Made by a program: the position numbers and the translations under genes. From the NCBI GenBank assembly GCA_002245135.1, contig NGBS01000031.1, forward strand, positions 1-64,000: 64,000 nucleotides of DNA, given 5' to 3'. Below the pieces are notes generated by a model. That model did not search any database. It saw only the letters and a program-made list of their open reading frames with translations, and was not told where the DNA came from. Below, in pieces: positions 12,901 through 26,400 of this stretch; positions within the stretch are counted from its first letter, which is position 1, and each line of letters starts with the position of its first letter. Origin of the DNA: Proteromonas lacertae (taxonomy: Eukaryota; Sar; Bigyra; Opalinata; Proteromonadidae).

Positions 12901-15900
12901 GTTGAATAAGATGAAGAGTATAATCAGTGAAAATGAGAATACTATAATGAGTTATAAAAATGAAATAAATAGACTAGAAAAAGAAAGACAAAAACAAGAA
13001 TGTGAATATAAATCAAAAATAGAAGATTTTAAAAAGAATATTAAAGAGAAAGAAGAATTGATATTACTGAAAGATAAGAATTTATGTGATAATGGTGAAG
13101 AATTACAAAAAATAAAGAAAGAAAGAGAAATTATGATGATAGAATTAGATAATATAAATAGAAAATTAACAAATGATTTAGACAAAGAAAAAATTATAAA
13201 TAAATTAGAAAAAGAAAAAGAAGAACAACAATGTGATTATGATAAAAGAATAGAAGAATATAAAGCAAATATCAAAGAGAAAGAAGAAGTATTATTGGCA
13301 AAAGAAAGACAGTTGAAAAATATCAATGAAGAATATGAAAGAAAAAAGAAAGAGAAAGATAGTGAAATAGAAGAATTAAATAGTGAAAAGCAGTTATTAG
13401 CTAATGAATTGGATAAAGAAAAGAAGAAATTATCAGATTATAAAATGGAACACTCAAAATCAACAAATGAAGAAATGGAAGAACTAAATAGAGAAATAAC
13501 GAACTTATCAGAAATGATAAAGCGTAGAGATGAAAAGATTGATGAAATTAATAAAAGAAAAAAGAGTATAGAATTACAATTAGCTGATAGAATATCTGAA
13601 TTAACCAAAATTATTGATTCTTTAACAAGTTCTAATGAAGAAAAGAAGAATGAAATTGAAAAGTATAAAGCAGCTATTAATAATCAAGAACAAATTAACC
13701 ATGAAAAGGAGATGAAGAAAATTGAATTATTGAATAAAATAGATGAATTAAAGAATAGAATAACTGATTTAGAAAATATAAATAAAGATCGTAAAAATGA
13801 AATAGAAAGAATGGAGAAGAACCATAAAGATGAAAGAGAAAAATTAATAGAGAGAATTTGTAACACTGAATCAGCTAGAAGAGAAAAAGAAAACAGTTTA
13901 AATGAATTACATGGTGAATTAAAAAGACATAAGAGTTTATTAGAATCAAAAGAAAAGGAAGAAGAAGATAAGAACAGTTACTACGAAGAGTTATTGGAAG
14001 ATAATAGAAAGTTAGAGTTATTGGTTAAACAATTAAAACAAGAAATTACTTCAATTCAGTCTGAAAATGATAATGTTAGTAGTGAAACTATAGAATCTCT
14101 TAAGAAAGAAAAAGAGAAACTTGAAAAGGATTTTACTAACTTACAGACAAAATATAGAATCACTTTATTGGAAAAGAGCCAATTAAATAATCAATATAAG
14201 TCAGTTAATAATGATTTAAATAATTATAAATCTAAATTGGAAGAAATGGAGAATGAAAAGAGTAAAAAAGAAACTGGGAATACAGAATTAATAAATCAAT
14301 TGAAAGATAAAATTAATAAATTAGAAAGTTATAGAAACAGTTTGATTAATAAGAATAATTCTTTAGAAGAAGAAATAAAGAAATTAAACCAAAAGATAGA
14401 TGAATTGATTAAAACTAAAAATATGTCAGACAATGAAATAATCAAAGAATTAAGAATAAAAATAATAATAATAACCAAAGAAAAGAATGAGTTAATTGAT
14501 GATGTAAAGAAGTTGCATAGTAATATAGCTGAATTAAAAGCTAAGTTAAAAGAAACAGATATTTTATCACAAGAAAATAAAGAATTGAAAACAAAGTGTT
14601 TGAATCTACAAAAACAAATCCATCTCTTAGGCAGTAGTGGAAGTATTAGTGATAAAAAATTACATGAGTTAGAAATGCTTCAGTCAAAAAGTAAAGTTGA
14701 TGAATCTGAAAAATTACTTACTCAGCTAAAAGATTTGCAGTCGAAATTTGATAAACAGAAGAAGCAACTTGATGATCTGCAAAATCTCAATAATACATAC
14801 AAATCTAATGAAGATAATTATACTAAGAAAATACAGTCTTTAGAACAATCATTAAAGTCAAAAGAGCAAAAGCCAGAAGTAATACTAAATGTTAAAGAAG
14901 TTCAATCAAAATTTGATGAACAACAGAAGCAAATAATAAAATTGCAGAATATGAATAATAGTCTAAAATCCAATGAAAATATGTATAAAATGAAAATTCA
15001 GTCTTTAGAAAATACTATTAAGAATAGTAAAGACAATACAAAAGACAGTAAAGAATTATCTGAGAAAATAGAAAGATTAACATCTCAATTAGATAAACAA
15101 CAAAAACAGATCGACCAGCTTCAGAATAATAACAGGATATACAAAACCAATGAGACAATATTAAAGCAAAAAGTCCAGTTATTAGAAAATTCACTTAGAG
15201 CATCAAAAGAAAAAGAAGGAGAATCTGAACAAAACAAAACAGAAATAGATAAACTGAAGAACGAGAATAATATGTTAAAGAATAATGAAAAAATATATAA
15301 ACAAAAAATACAATCACTCAGCAATACGATACAAATCACAAAGGATAATGGTAAAGATAAAGATAGTGAAGTATTATCTTCACCTACTTTTAAAGAATTA
15401 CAAAAGAAATATGATATTCAACAAAAGCAAGTTACTCAATTACAGGATTTCATAAGAATCTATAAATCAAATGAAACAATTCATAAACAAAAGATACAAA
15501 TTTTGGAGAATTCATTGAAAGAAACAAAAGATAAACAAAAAGAAATACAAGAGGTTTCAAAGAATTATAGTAACTTGAAAGTGAAATATGATATTCAACA
15601 AAATCAAATGAGTCAATTACAAACTCAGAATAAGACATTAAAATTAAATGAAGCTTCTAACAAACAGAAGATTCAAAGTCTAGAACAAACTGCTATGGTA
15701 AATGAATCAAAAATTAAAGAAACAAAATCTATAATATCTGATTATAATATATTGAAAAATCAATTTGAAATACAAAATAGACAATTAGAACAATTAAAAA
15801 CATTAAATAACAGTCTTAAATCAAATGAAAATAATTATATTTCCAAAATATCAAAATTGGAGAATAGTTTAAAGGAAATGGAATTAAATAAATCAGTTAC

Positions 15901-16309
15901 TCCTTTAGTTGATAGAAAGAAGTATAAAGATGATAATAGTGATGAAGAAGATGATGATGACGGTATTCCTCATTCTATAAAAGAAAAATATAGACAATTA
16001 CAAATAGAACTTAGTAAATATCAAGAAGAGAATAATCTACTATTAAATCAGTTAAGTAAATACAAGTATTCTCTTGGAATTAATAAGAATGATGCAAATG
16101 AGTATAAAGAAGAATCAAATGAGTTTTTAAAACTAGTTGAATTATCTTATGAAGTAATAAAAGGAATGAAGGGTAAAGATTCTAGTTTAGTTAACTTAGA
16201 AAGTCAGTTGAAAGAAGTGATAAATAAGAAGAAGAATAGAGATTTAGAAAGAAGACAATCAGCAAATGCTGTAAGTCCGTTAATAAGAAAGAAGAAGAGT
16301 ATTATGTGA
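1..16309 (+). CDS. giant TPR-like / coiled-coil repeat protein, 5' end outside window
   Basis: I do not recognise a named family. The protein is built from 440-residue units. Each unit has about 150 residues of charged heptad coiled coil, then about 270 residues of helical hairpins resembling tetratricopeptide repeats (for example the stretch HRISEIYYEGNNFDASLSLL). Near-identical units fill 1-9977, two diverged units follow to about 12,730, and a long coiled coil with an acidic patch (DEEDDDDG) runs to the TGA at 16307-16309. Three pieces join downstream: a frame to about 10,446, then 10,460-11,872, then exons 11,910-11,993 and 12,030-16,309, with introns of 37 and 36 nt. Unit 3 aligns to the array consensus without gaps across both introns, which supports one gene. 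Frame breaks before about 6,075 look like assembly errors. The likely role is scaffold or cytoskeletal, inferred only from architecture. The GTG triplets that open several of these frames are not real starts. Confidence 0.82.
10447..10459 (+). other. unexplained frame change: 13-nt GT...AG segment or indel
   Basis: The frame that runs through the array ends at 10490, but homology to the TPR-like unit continues one frame over from about 10,460. Removing the 13 nt GTATTATTGACAG restores the frame. It also gives an ungapped match in length to the array unit and to unit 3 over the helical turn (YNNGAAGTLKLLYENI against FKNQQYEKCIKYGEII). The alternatives are loss of an AT dinucleotide, which leaves four extra residues, or a 28-nt intron starting GTGATT at 10432, which would be the only non-GTA donor in the window and would remove five conserved positions. 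I cannot decide between them from sequence. Confidence 0.4.
11873..12029 (+). other. two short introns flanking an 84-nt exon
   Basis: Introns at 11873-11909 (37 nt) and 11994-12029 (36 nt) both run GTATAT...TAG and flank an exon encoding roughly NDNQIRPSTRYLEYVLHR. Splicing keeps one frame from 10,460 to 16,309 and gives a 38-residue stretch that aligns to the array unit with no gap. This is the main evidence that the C-terminal coiled coil belongs to the repeat gene rather than to a separate gene starting at 12,029. Confidence 0.88.
14741..15890 (+). repeat. seven degenerate ~50-residue coiled-coil repeats
   Basis: Within the C-terminal coiled coil of the giant repeat protein a pattern recurs about seven times: [KQ]-[FYL]-[DE]-x-Q-x-[KR]-Q, then L-[QK]-x-x-N, then K-x-N-E, then K-[IV]-Q-x-L-[ES]-x-[ST]. 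Examples are KFDKQKKQLDDLQNLNN, KFDEQQKQIIKLQNMNN and KYDIQQKQVTQLQ. Copy 4 is shortened. The copies are clearly diverged, unlike the 1320-bp array upstream, so this is an older internal amplification of a coiled-coil module. Confidence 0.8.
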
Positions 16310-16464
16310 ATATAGATTACATTTTTATATGTTAATATATTTTAATTTTATATATTTTGTTATTAATTGTATTGCTTTTGGTCTTTAAAGATATTTTATA
16401 CAATATTTCGATTTGAATTATGAAATATTAATTATAAAAAAATAGAAAAATATAATTACTATAT

Positions 16465-18278
16465 TTAAGTAGGTTTAGGCGGAACAAAACATGAATCAAT
16501 AGGTCCAATATCTAAAATAACTTCTCTATGACAAGACCAAACCTGTAAAATACTCTCTGGTGTTCCAATACCTCCATCTCTTGGATCTCCAGCAGGTCCA
16601 AACCAGTGATTCTGAGGTGCTCCAGTAGTTCTTGCTCTAATACCAGCGTATGTAGTTCCATTAACAGTATGACCTAAAACATAGTTGATAAACCTTGAAT
16701 CATTACTAACAACTGCAGCAGTTAAATGATGATTCATTCTTTCACATGCTTCAATAATAAGATTCAATTCTTTAGTTTCATAATCTGTAATAATTTGAAA
16801 TGGACCAAATATTTCTTTTGTTATTAAGTTATAGTTACTATGCAATAACAATTCATCTAATGGAATATATATGGCTGTTGGTTCAAATGATCCATAACAA
16901 GTAGGTATATTATGTTGTAATAATCTTCTACCACCAAATTCTATTCTAGCTCCAGGTATTTTCAATAAATTATCAATATGTTGCTATATAATCAATATAT
17001 ATATATATATATATTATTTATACTTCTATATCTTTGTTAGTAATAGATAATAATGGTCCAACTGTCATATTATTGACTGTTCTTAAATTAGCTCTTTCTT
17101 TTAATTGTTCTACTATTCCTGCCTTTCTCCAATTCTTATGAATAAATAATAATGAAGTTGCACTGCATTTTTGACCACTTGCTGCATAAGCATCCTAATA
17201 ACAATATATATATATATATTTGATTTAATAAAATAATTATCATTATACTTGATCACATTGCCAACTAACATATTCCATATCATGAACATCTGGTCCAAGA
17301 ATCTAATAAAAATACAATATATATATAGTATTATACTTTCCAATCAAACCCTGCATCTTCAATTTTAATCTTTCCATGTACATCAATTGATAATTTCTCA
17401 GCTGCTTCTGCACCTCCAGTAAACATAGTCAATGCAGGTTGTGACTTAATTAAAAATTCGTTCATCACTCTTCCAGAACAACTAATAAAACTGATATCAT
17501 TCAATGGCAATCCACAATGATGTAATAATCTAATCATTTGCTCCATAACGATATGCACTTGTTGGGATACTTTAATAATTGGCTTATTACCTACAAATAA
17601 AGCACCCATTAATTGCAATGTTGGTATTTCTAATGGATAATTGAATGGTGTAATTAAGGCTACTGGTCCATAAGGCCAATGATAACTAACACTCATTTGA
17701 CCAACATGATCACCAGGTACACCGTGTGTACTACACATGAACCTGACTTGATCAGATGAGAAATTCTCTAAGAAGTGTTTTACAGTGACAATTTCACCTA
17801 AACATTCTTTATCACTTTTTGGCATTACTCTTTGGATTAAACGGATGAAGAAACGTTCTACTTGTGGTTTGCCTAATAAATGTGCTGCTCTACTACAAAT
17901 ATCACCGTAGAGTAAGTATCTAGAAATGAATTAGATGAAAATAATATACCTTTCAACATTCTTTAACGGATTATGCAAACCTGATTTTGGACATGTATTT
18001 AAATGTTCCATATACTCATCTAACTCATCCTCTCCTGTATTTGGACATACAATGAACTTTTCACCATTCCAAGGGTCTATAATAGGTTTTGTGGTTTTAC
18101 TACCTTTCCATTCACCATGCACTTACATTTTAAAAGCAAATACTATACCTAAATTAAGAACATAACCTGGATCATGTTCACTCATAGAAAATGGATCAAC
18201 AGTTGCAAAATCATAAACTCTTACGAAGCTTCTACTTAGACATTTCGGTTTTATGCGAAGTAAGCACTTGGACAACAT
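16465..18278 (-). CDS. delta-1-pyrroline-5-carboxylate dehydrogenase, plant-type ALDH12, mitochondrial
   Basis: It oxidises pyrroline-5-carboxylate (glutamate semialdehyde) to glutamate with NAD+, the second step of proline breakdown. Six exons give 542 residues: 18278-18149, 18121-17950, 17919-17337, 17302-17249, 17194-17024 and 16983-16465. Introns are 27, 30, 34, 54 and 40 nt. The start was chosen because it yields a basic, acid-free leader (MLSKCLLRIKPKCLSRSFVR), as expected for mitochondrial import, followed by YDFATVDPF. Signatures include WPYGPVALITPFNYPLEIP, EDAGFDWK, the catalytic-cysteine motif SGQKCSA, TKEIFGPFQI, and the C-terminal TTGAPQNHWFGPAGDPR. Length and motif order match plant ALDH12, not the ALDH4 type of animals and fungi. 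It shares a divergent upstream region with the receptor gene. Family assignment is firm. Confidence 0.95.
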
Positions 18279-18620
18279 TTCTTCTCATCTTCATTATGAC
18301 AAGCCTCAAACTATTATGAAGAATTTTTATATCTTTAAAGTGATTTTTTTCAATTACTACAGACAAATGAAAAATGAAAAATTGTCAAAGAGTGTATTAT
18401 AGATTGGGCTATAATATATCATATTTAGTTTCATAAATACATGATTTAGGTAATTTCTACTTTTTTAAAACTAACCATATATATTGATATATAATAATTT
18501 AACTGATTTTGGTATTTTATTTTAGCAATTCTCTTTCTGGAGTTCAGAAAATCAATTCAATAATAAAATGCGACAAAACTCAGATCTGATCAAAAATTCG
18601 TTTTATTTTTTAAATACAAA
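18279..18620. promoter_or_regulatory. divergent intergenic region between P5C dehydrogenase and the receptor
   Basis: This 342-bp AT-rich spacer lies between two divergently transcribed starts and must hold both promoters. I see no gene, tRNA or conserved hairpin. TCAAAAATT at 18590-18598, 23 nt before the receptor ATG, also occurs in the spacers upstream of two other gene starts in this window. Confidence 0.5.
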
Positions 18621-20413
18621 ATGTTGTTGTTTGTAGTGTTTTTGTTGTCATTAACTATACCAACACACAGTTATAAAATAGGCTTCATAATAAATTCAGG
18701 TTCTGAGAGTGAGAAGCAAGAGTATGATCTATTTAGTAAATACCTTACTAAAAAGGACAACACCATCACAGTTACTGAATTTACTTATGATGGGACTATT
18801 GATAAATTCATTACAGTATTGAATGAAATAATCGACGATAACAAGGCCGATTTGTTATACACTAATTGTACAGAAGATATTTTACATATGGATATGAAAT
18901 CTATAGAAGAGAGTAATAAATTGTTGTGGTGTACAAACTCTTATAATGTAGGTGTGTGTAATCACAATATAGTCTCAGGAAATTCAATAGTATCACCATT
19001 GAAAGAGAGTATGTTCAATTATTATCTTATATATTCTAGTTGATTTCAAAACTGCACTGTCTTCCAACTATATGGCTGTAGTATCAGGAATAGAAAGTGA
19101 ATATGATGCATTCTGGACATTGAGAATTGATAATTTAGGTGAAATATACGGACAGAAGACTATATATGATGCAACTCAAGGTTCATTACAAGAGAATAAT
19201 ATAACGTACTTAGTTAATTTGATTAAATCCGATGAGTATAAAGACAAACAATTACAAATATACGTTTCAATAAGAAATGAAATATTATTAAAGAAATTTA
19301 TAGATGAAGTTGGTGATTTAGGAAAAGAAATATTATTCTTTAAAGGTGGTCCAAATGAAAAGAGAATAATAGAAATAGCAAAAAATGCTGGTATTGAAAG
19401 TAAACTAAATGGACATTCAATATTGCATATTTATGATGATGACGCAGATTCTAATACTGCATACAGTGATATAATTATTGATTTATTCCCTTCTCTTAAT
19501 GTTGCTGATAGATTATCCCATGATAATGATGTTTTTATGATAGGATTAGCCAATATTGTAGTAGATGTATTTGACAGAGTAAATACCAATAATATATTAG
19601 ATATATTACCATTTATATATAATAATGAATATTCATATCCTGGTGGTAAATTAGTATTATTAGAGAATAACAATATAGCTACATCGTGGTATATGTATAA
19701 GTTTGTATATGATTCTACTGCAACTCCAGCAATATCTACTAAAAGAGATAGTGTTATTGCATTGAATAAAGGTTTTACTCATGATCAATATTTTGACAGA
19801 TATTACAGTGAAAGATGTAATTTATTAAATCCAGATAAGAATGTAACTGAATTAGATGTTATTAAAACATTAATGGTTACTGAATATAATTTGAATTTAA
19901 ATGATAAATTGTTGAGAAGAATGCTACATGAGATGGTTAGTTATTATAATGAAAATGTATATACTTTTATTGTTTATATTTTATATATTATGTTATAGAA
20001 ACCAATTCAAGGTAAATTCATCGAATTAATTTCATTAACATTTGATCCAAATGATGATAAGTCATTAACAGAAACAATAGAGAAGATAAATGATTTAGCT
20101 GAGAATGCAACAATTTCAGCAGTATTCTTATATACATCAGTTGAGAGAAGAGTGAAAGTAGCCACTGGTATATTATTATAATAATTATATATATTATAAA
20201 TAGAAGTTGATCCTAATTTATTGATATTTTATCTTGGAGCTGTAGAAGGTGATCATTGTAGTGATAATGTTATTTATGTATAAATATTTAAATATATATA
20301 TATATAATTTATAGTGTGATATGATTAATATGAATTACATTCAATTAGTTTCATTATACTTGAGAGAAAATGTAGAATCGAAAGATATCTATATAGTTGG
20401 TAGTGTTCAAACG

Positions 20414-20451
<38 letters not shown>

Positions 20452-23400
20452 AATATATATATAGTTATGGTTCAAAAACAAGAAAATTATTGAGAGAATA
20501 TTTGATCAATAGAGATGGTTATACAACCAGTGAAATTCTATCATCTGATATAAGATACGGTACTAAAGATGAATGTAATGAAACAGCAATAATGATAAAG
20601 ACAAAATATGAAAATGGGTGTGTTGTTGTAGTTACAGCTGAAATTGATTATATCTTACAGTTATATAATGCATTTAAAGCTAATAATGTAACAAATTCTT
20701 TTGGATATCATGTTATATTCTTTACATTGGATGAATTAACAGCATATTCATATATAGTATGAGTGTTATTGTTATTGAATTATAGATTGAGGATGTATCA
20801 TTTGTTGCTCATTATTATAATGGTTATAAATACAATGGGAAAACTGATATGTTAATAGAATTGTTTAGTAAAAAAATAGAAGATTTAGTTGGTCTAAAAT
20901 TACCATTTACTGCTACACTTGGTATTGGATATAATTCATTTCAACAGTGGGCAAGTGCTGTACAATTATCATCCGATGATCCTGCAGTATATAAACAGTA
21001 TTTCAATCACCAAACCACCCCAAACCCAATTGCTGGTCCATATGAAATTTATTACAACGGATATGGTCAAGGATTATTACAAGTAGTGAAAATAAAAGAT
21101 GCAAAAAGCTTATCTTTTGTTCAAGAAAAACAAGATTATTATGCAAGACGTGCAAATGCATTTCATAATAATACACTCGCTTGTTCCTATAAAGATTCCT
21201 CCAAGAAGCCAATTCAACCAATATCTCAGTATAAAGTTGCTTTATTGTTGAATGTCAATACAGATGAAGGTTCAGAGAGGTATGAGGAGGCTCAGATGTT
21301 TAGTGATTTAATAAATCAAGATGGTGGTATAAATGGAAGAGATATACAAATCATAACTACAAAATATAATGGAAATCCATCAGAATTGAATGAAATAGTA
21401 AAAGAGTTAGTTAAAGATAAAGACTTATTGTTTTTCATTGGTACTACTAATACTGAAGAAAGGAATGCAATTAATGAGACTTTAATTAATGCTAAGAAAT
21501 TGTGTTTTTCAATTCATTCAAGCCCTGGTCAAGTTGCTTATCAAAATATTATTATTCTTAATAGATTACCACATCAACATCTTACTTATCACTTCTATAC
21601 TTCGATGGAATTGTTTGATTCATATGCAATTATGTATGATAATACAACCGAGTATAAAACTATTTTTTTTAATTATTATTATATTTTGTATAGAGAAAAA
21701 ATAGGTTTAGCCAATTATCTAATGAAAATGGGTAAAAATGTCAATCATATACCAGCTTTCGTTTATCCATTCAACAGCTCAATGCAATTAGCAGAATCAT
21801 TAGCAGATGAGGTAAGTGTTGATTTGAATATAACAAAACCAACATTACTATTTTCATTTATTGGTGATTCAATTGATAGTTTTATAAAGAATTATACATT
21901 GGATGGAAGTATGCATTTTATATTGATAGAAGATTTTATTGAATCGATGATTACTAATTATACACTATTTGAAGGTCATTTTTGTGAATCTTTTTATTTT
22001 TTAGATTTACCTAATTCAAAAAATCAAGAACTTAAGAAACAAATTGAAACATATAAAGGAATTCCTTCTGTAGTATTAAACAAATACTCTGTATTGATTT
22101 ATACAGCTTTAGAGATGATGAAAACATCAATTAGTATAACCAAAACAACAGAAGTGGATGATATAAGATATAAATTATATGCTACTGAATTAGACACTCC
22201 AATTGGTAAAATGAAAGTATTTAGTAATAATCATGTCAATCAATATAATATATTGAGAAAAATAAGTGGAAATGGTACATTAATTGCCGAATTTGAATTT
22301 CCAAGACAAATTTGTCCTATAGTTTATCATCCTTTGGATAATGACAGATTGTATTTTGATATATCATTTGCTTTAAATGAAGATCATACAAAACATGTAA
22401 AAGAAATAATAGGTATTGCATTTTATAGTAATATTGAAGCACGAGTTAATGCACTTATCAATTATGATGTATCAAGAATAGTGATTGAAGATGCGAATTA
22501 TAATGGTGGAATAAAAGGATATGAAGTTGTTACTGAGTTATATCAATGTCCAAAAGATGAAACAGTTGCAGCAGCAGAGATATTGAAGCTGAAGAATAGA
22601 GGTATTTATATAATAATTGGTGGTTGCGATACTAATCACAGAAATGATATGAGGACTATTGTAGAATCGATGAATATGGTGTTCTTTTACACTGGTTTTA
22701 ATGCAGGAGGTGATTGTTCAAAGAATATGTATAATTATATATAATTATATATATATATATATTCTATCATTTTCATATAGAGTATATATTTATGCTTCTC
22801 CTTCTCAGATTATTATTCCTCCCATTTTACATGTAATTTATCAAGAAAATGAAGATCCATTCCTTATATATTCATCCCATCCAGATTATGCTACAAGAAT
22901 TAATTTGTTGGTGAGTATTTTTGATGCATTTCCATTACAAATAACAGGGAAATATGCTGTTGATGAAGATGAAAAAAGTACTAAAATGATTAAGAATGCT
23001 ATTATTTCATTAAAGAAAATAATGCCAAATGGTGGACCTATCATTGTTTTGCTTAGAAGTACTTATATGGTAAATTTCTTAGATTTTATGTTAGAATTAT
23101 TATATGATAATAAAGACTTTTCAAGCAGAGAAGAATTCTTTAACTATTACCGAATTTATGCATTAGATTCATCTCATACTTATTTTGAACATGGTGAGAA
23201 ATATCCAAATGTAAAAATATCAACTCCATTTTTAGTAATAAAAGATGATAAAGTAAATGCGCAATACTTTAATGATTATATGAAATTAACCAATAAGAAT
23301 CTACCTAGTTTTGTAAATGTAGTAGAAAATGTAGCAACAAGTTTCGCAATTCAAATATTGAAAGATGTCTCAACAATTGATCCAGATTCTTTATTAAAGC

Positions 23401-26400
23401 AAATATATACTTCAAGAATTCAAACAGTATTAGGTTCAACAATCTCTGATAAAGGAAATCATATAGATCAGTATTTATATTGCCGGACATATTGATAAAA
23501 GTGGCTTTGTTATGTATGATGTAACATTATCAAGAACATGGGATGGTGATCCATGGAGAGATTCATTCAATATGATTGATTATTACAGATGCGATTGGGT
23601 TGATCTTAAAGAAGAAAAAAAGAAAGTTGAGTTGTATAGATTTGTTGTTTTTGTATCAGCTAATCCATTATATAAGGTAGCTTCTGTTCAGTATTATAAT
23701 GCTTTATTTACCAGTATTTCAAGAATTAATATGATTGGTGGAATAAGAGGTAAATATACATGGCCAATTGTTCTTTCTGATAGAAATAATGAAACTTATG
23801 TGATTGAACAGATTAATTACTTTTATAATACTTATACAATAAAAGTATATTTAGGTGGATTTACTTCAAACATTAGAAATGCAATGCAAAAAGCTGCTGA
23901 TAATATTGATATTATATTATTCTTCCCATCAAATTTTGAAGGAGATGAATGTCATAGAAAAGGATTATATTTTGGTTTTCCATATCAATCCTATTTAGTT
24001 ATGTTACCTTGGATATTATCGAATTCTCAAGGTAATATTATTATGATTTACTCAGATACTGAATTTGCTAGAACATATTATGATAAACTTCTCCAAGATT
24101 TACAAGCATTTGATTTGAGTGCGCAATTTGTATTGAATATTCCAGTAAACCAGAATAATGTTACTACATCGTGTGAAATTATTAGTAGAATGAATCTAGG
24201 AAAAGGTTTAATTGTTTCATTCTTAGAAGGAGAATCTGCAAAATCATTATTTTCTGCTATGAAAGTGAATAAATTAGAAGAACCAAACTTTATTAGTGTT
24301 TCGATTGCTATTGATGATATATCAGTTTATGATATTGGAGAAGATTCTGTTGGACATTATTATTGGGATACTTTTTACAGAGACATTAACGATTCAGTAA
24401 TGCTTGATGGTGAAGGAGCTTTATTAAATCTATTTTCGTTTTATCCATATGTTAATACAATAATGGTAAATGGAATGGATTCATTGAATAGTTTCTATTA
24501 TGGAATGAATCAGTTATCAGTTGATAGTATTACAGCTGCTAATTTACATGAAATGGTATTACAAAGTACATTTGATTATGTAAGAGGAAAAGGTATTCCA
24601 TTTACTAAGAGTGGTGTATTATATAGTAATAATTATTTGAAACATGTTGATGCGTTTGAAAATGGAAAACCAGTGATTTCATTAACTTATCAAAGTGATA
24701 GTTTAATTCCATCATATACATTTGGTTGTATTTATCATGATACAATAATTAAACGTTGTGATTGGACACAAGCTGTAAATGATATTATTGAATATAGTAA
24801 TGTAAAAATTGGTGTTATATTTTCTACAACTGGTGAATTAAGAAATATAGAAAGAAGATCAATTCATGGTGTTTTTACAGCTATTAAAGAATTATATTAT
24901 GAGTATGATCCAATTCAAAATTCATTTATAACTATAAAACATTTTGATTATAGGAGTGATATAAATTATTTAGATGAAAATATAGATGAATTCCTAAAAG
25001 ACAATCAAATAAAAGTCGTTGTAGGATGTTCTGCAAATGATTGTAAACTAGTTTTATTATCACATCTTGAAAAAATGGCAAATCCTCCACCATTTTTATA
25101 TGGAAGATTGACATTAGGTCAAGCTTGTAGTCCATTAGTATATCAAACCAAATTTAGTGCCTGATCAATTTGTTAATAGATTATTGGAATATTCAATTAC
25201 TACCAAGTTCGCTACTAATTTATATTTGATTATAGAAGAGAATTATGGTGTTTATAGTTTTGATGAAGTAGTTGAAGATGCATCAAGTGGTTTATATACT
25301 TATAAAGGAGATCACAAAGTATCAGAAAACAAACCAATAACACAAGCCACTGTATTAGAAATTAGAGAATTGATGGAAGAAGGTGGTATTATTATAACTG
25401 CATTAAGTCAAGTAGATTTGTTGAAATTCTTACAATTATTTAATAAATTGAGATTTGATAGTGAAAAATTTGCTATTTTTGATGTTTTATTAGAGGAAGA
25501 GCATTTTGATACATTTTTACCAGCTTATAGAAAGAATGTTTACAAATTTGCTAGATATTATAAAGATATTCCAACAGAAGCAAATGAAAAATTCAAGAAT
25601 AAAGTATTCCATTATACCAGTCAAACAGAACCAACAGCAATGTTAGAAAGTGTTTATGGATCGATAATGTTATGGTATAATGCAGCAAAGAAATGTGGTT
25701 GTTTTGATCCAAATGAAATAAGAAAAACAATTCATGGTTTAAGTGTAGATGTTGGAAGTGGAGTTTTAACAATGACAGAAAACAATTATGCAACTGCTCC
25801 ATTCTTTGTTGCAAGATATGCAGCTGATGGTAATAAATTAGAATCTGTTTTCTTTAAATATGAAGCTGAAGTACCATCACCTTGGAGTTGGAATGTAAAA
25901 GCAACATTTGGTTATAAATGTAGTTTTAAAGATAATGTTAATAGAGAAATGTATAAAGTTCCAGTGAAAAGAGTATTACTTGCTGCTGGTTTAACTGGTT
26001 CATTATCCTCAACAACAATGGGTTTAGTTGATGCTTTCCAATTAGCAATTAATGAAGTTAATAATAATGGTGGAATTGGTGGTTATACAATAAAAGCTGA
26101 TATTATTGATATGAAATCTGATCCAGAATATTGTAAACAGTCTTTGTCTAATTATTTATCTGATGAAGTTGCTACTATGTTTTTATTTGTATTACCTGCT
26201 TGTGCTAATTATTTCATTGAAAATGATATATTAGTTAATAGGAAAATGTTAATCTTTATGGTTAGAGAACAAAGATTAGGTTTTTGTGATCAAAATGTAG
26301 CTAATGCTGTAGATCATGTTTCTTTATATAAACATATAGTTGCTGTTATTCATTCAAGATTTTATAAAAGAGTATTTGTTTTGTCGAATAGTGCAGATGA

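Noticed and set aside
12029-16309. Independent gene starting at the GTG at 12029
   Set aside because: That GTG straddles an intron acceptor (…ATATAG then TGAGTG). Splicing joins it in frame to the upstream exon with ungapped repeat homology.
17935-18165. Plus-strand open frame opposite P5C dehydrogenase
   Set aside because: It is antisense to well-supported ALDH12 exons and has no protein-like features of its own.
18279-18620. tRNA or small RNA gene in the larger spacers (18279-18620 and 59763-60093)
   Set aside because: I found no cloverleaf, no A/B-box-like pair and no GC-rich island in either spacer.
23470-23502. A 31-nt intron explaining the receptor frame break
   Set aside because: It would remove IAGHIDKSG, the conserved module-end strand, and is relatively GC-rich inside compared with all other introns. 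An AT loss explains the break better.
25127-25160. A 20- or 28-nt intron at the second receptor frame break
   Set aside because: The 20-nt version does not restore frame. The 28-nt version needs a GTCC donor and deletes conserved residues.
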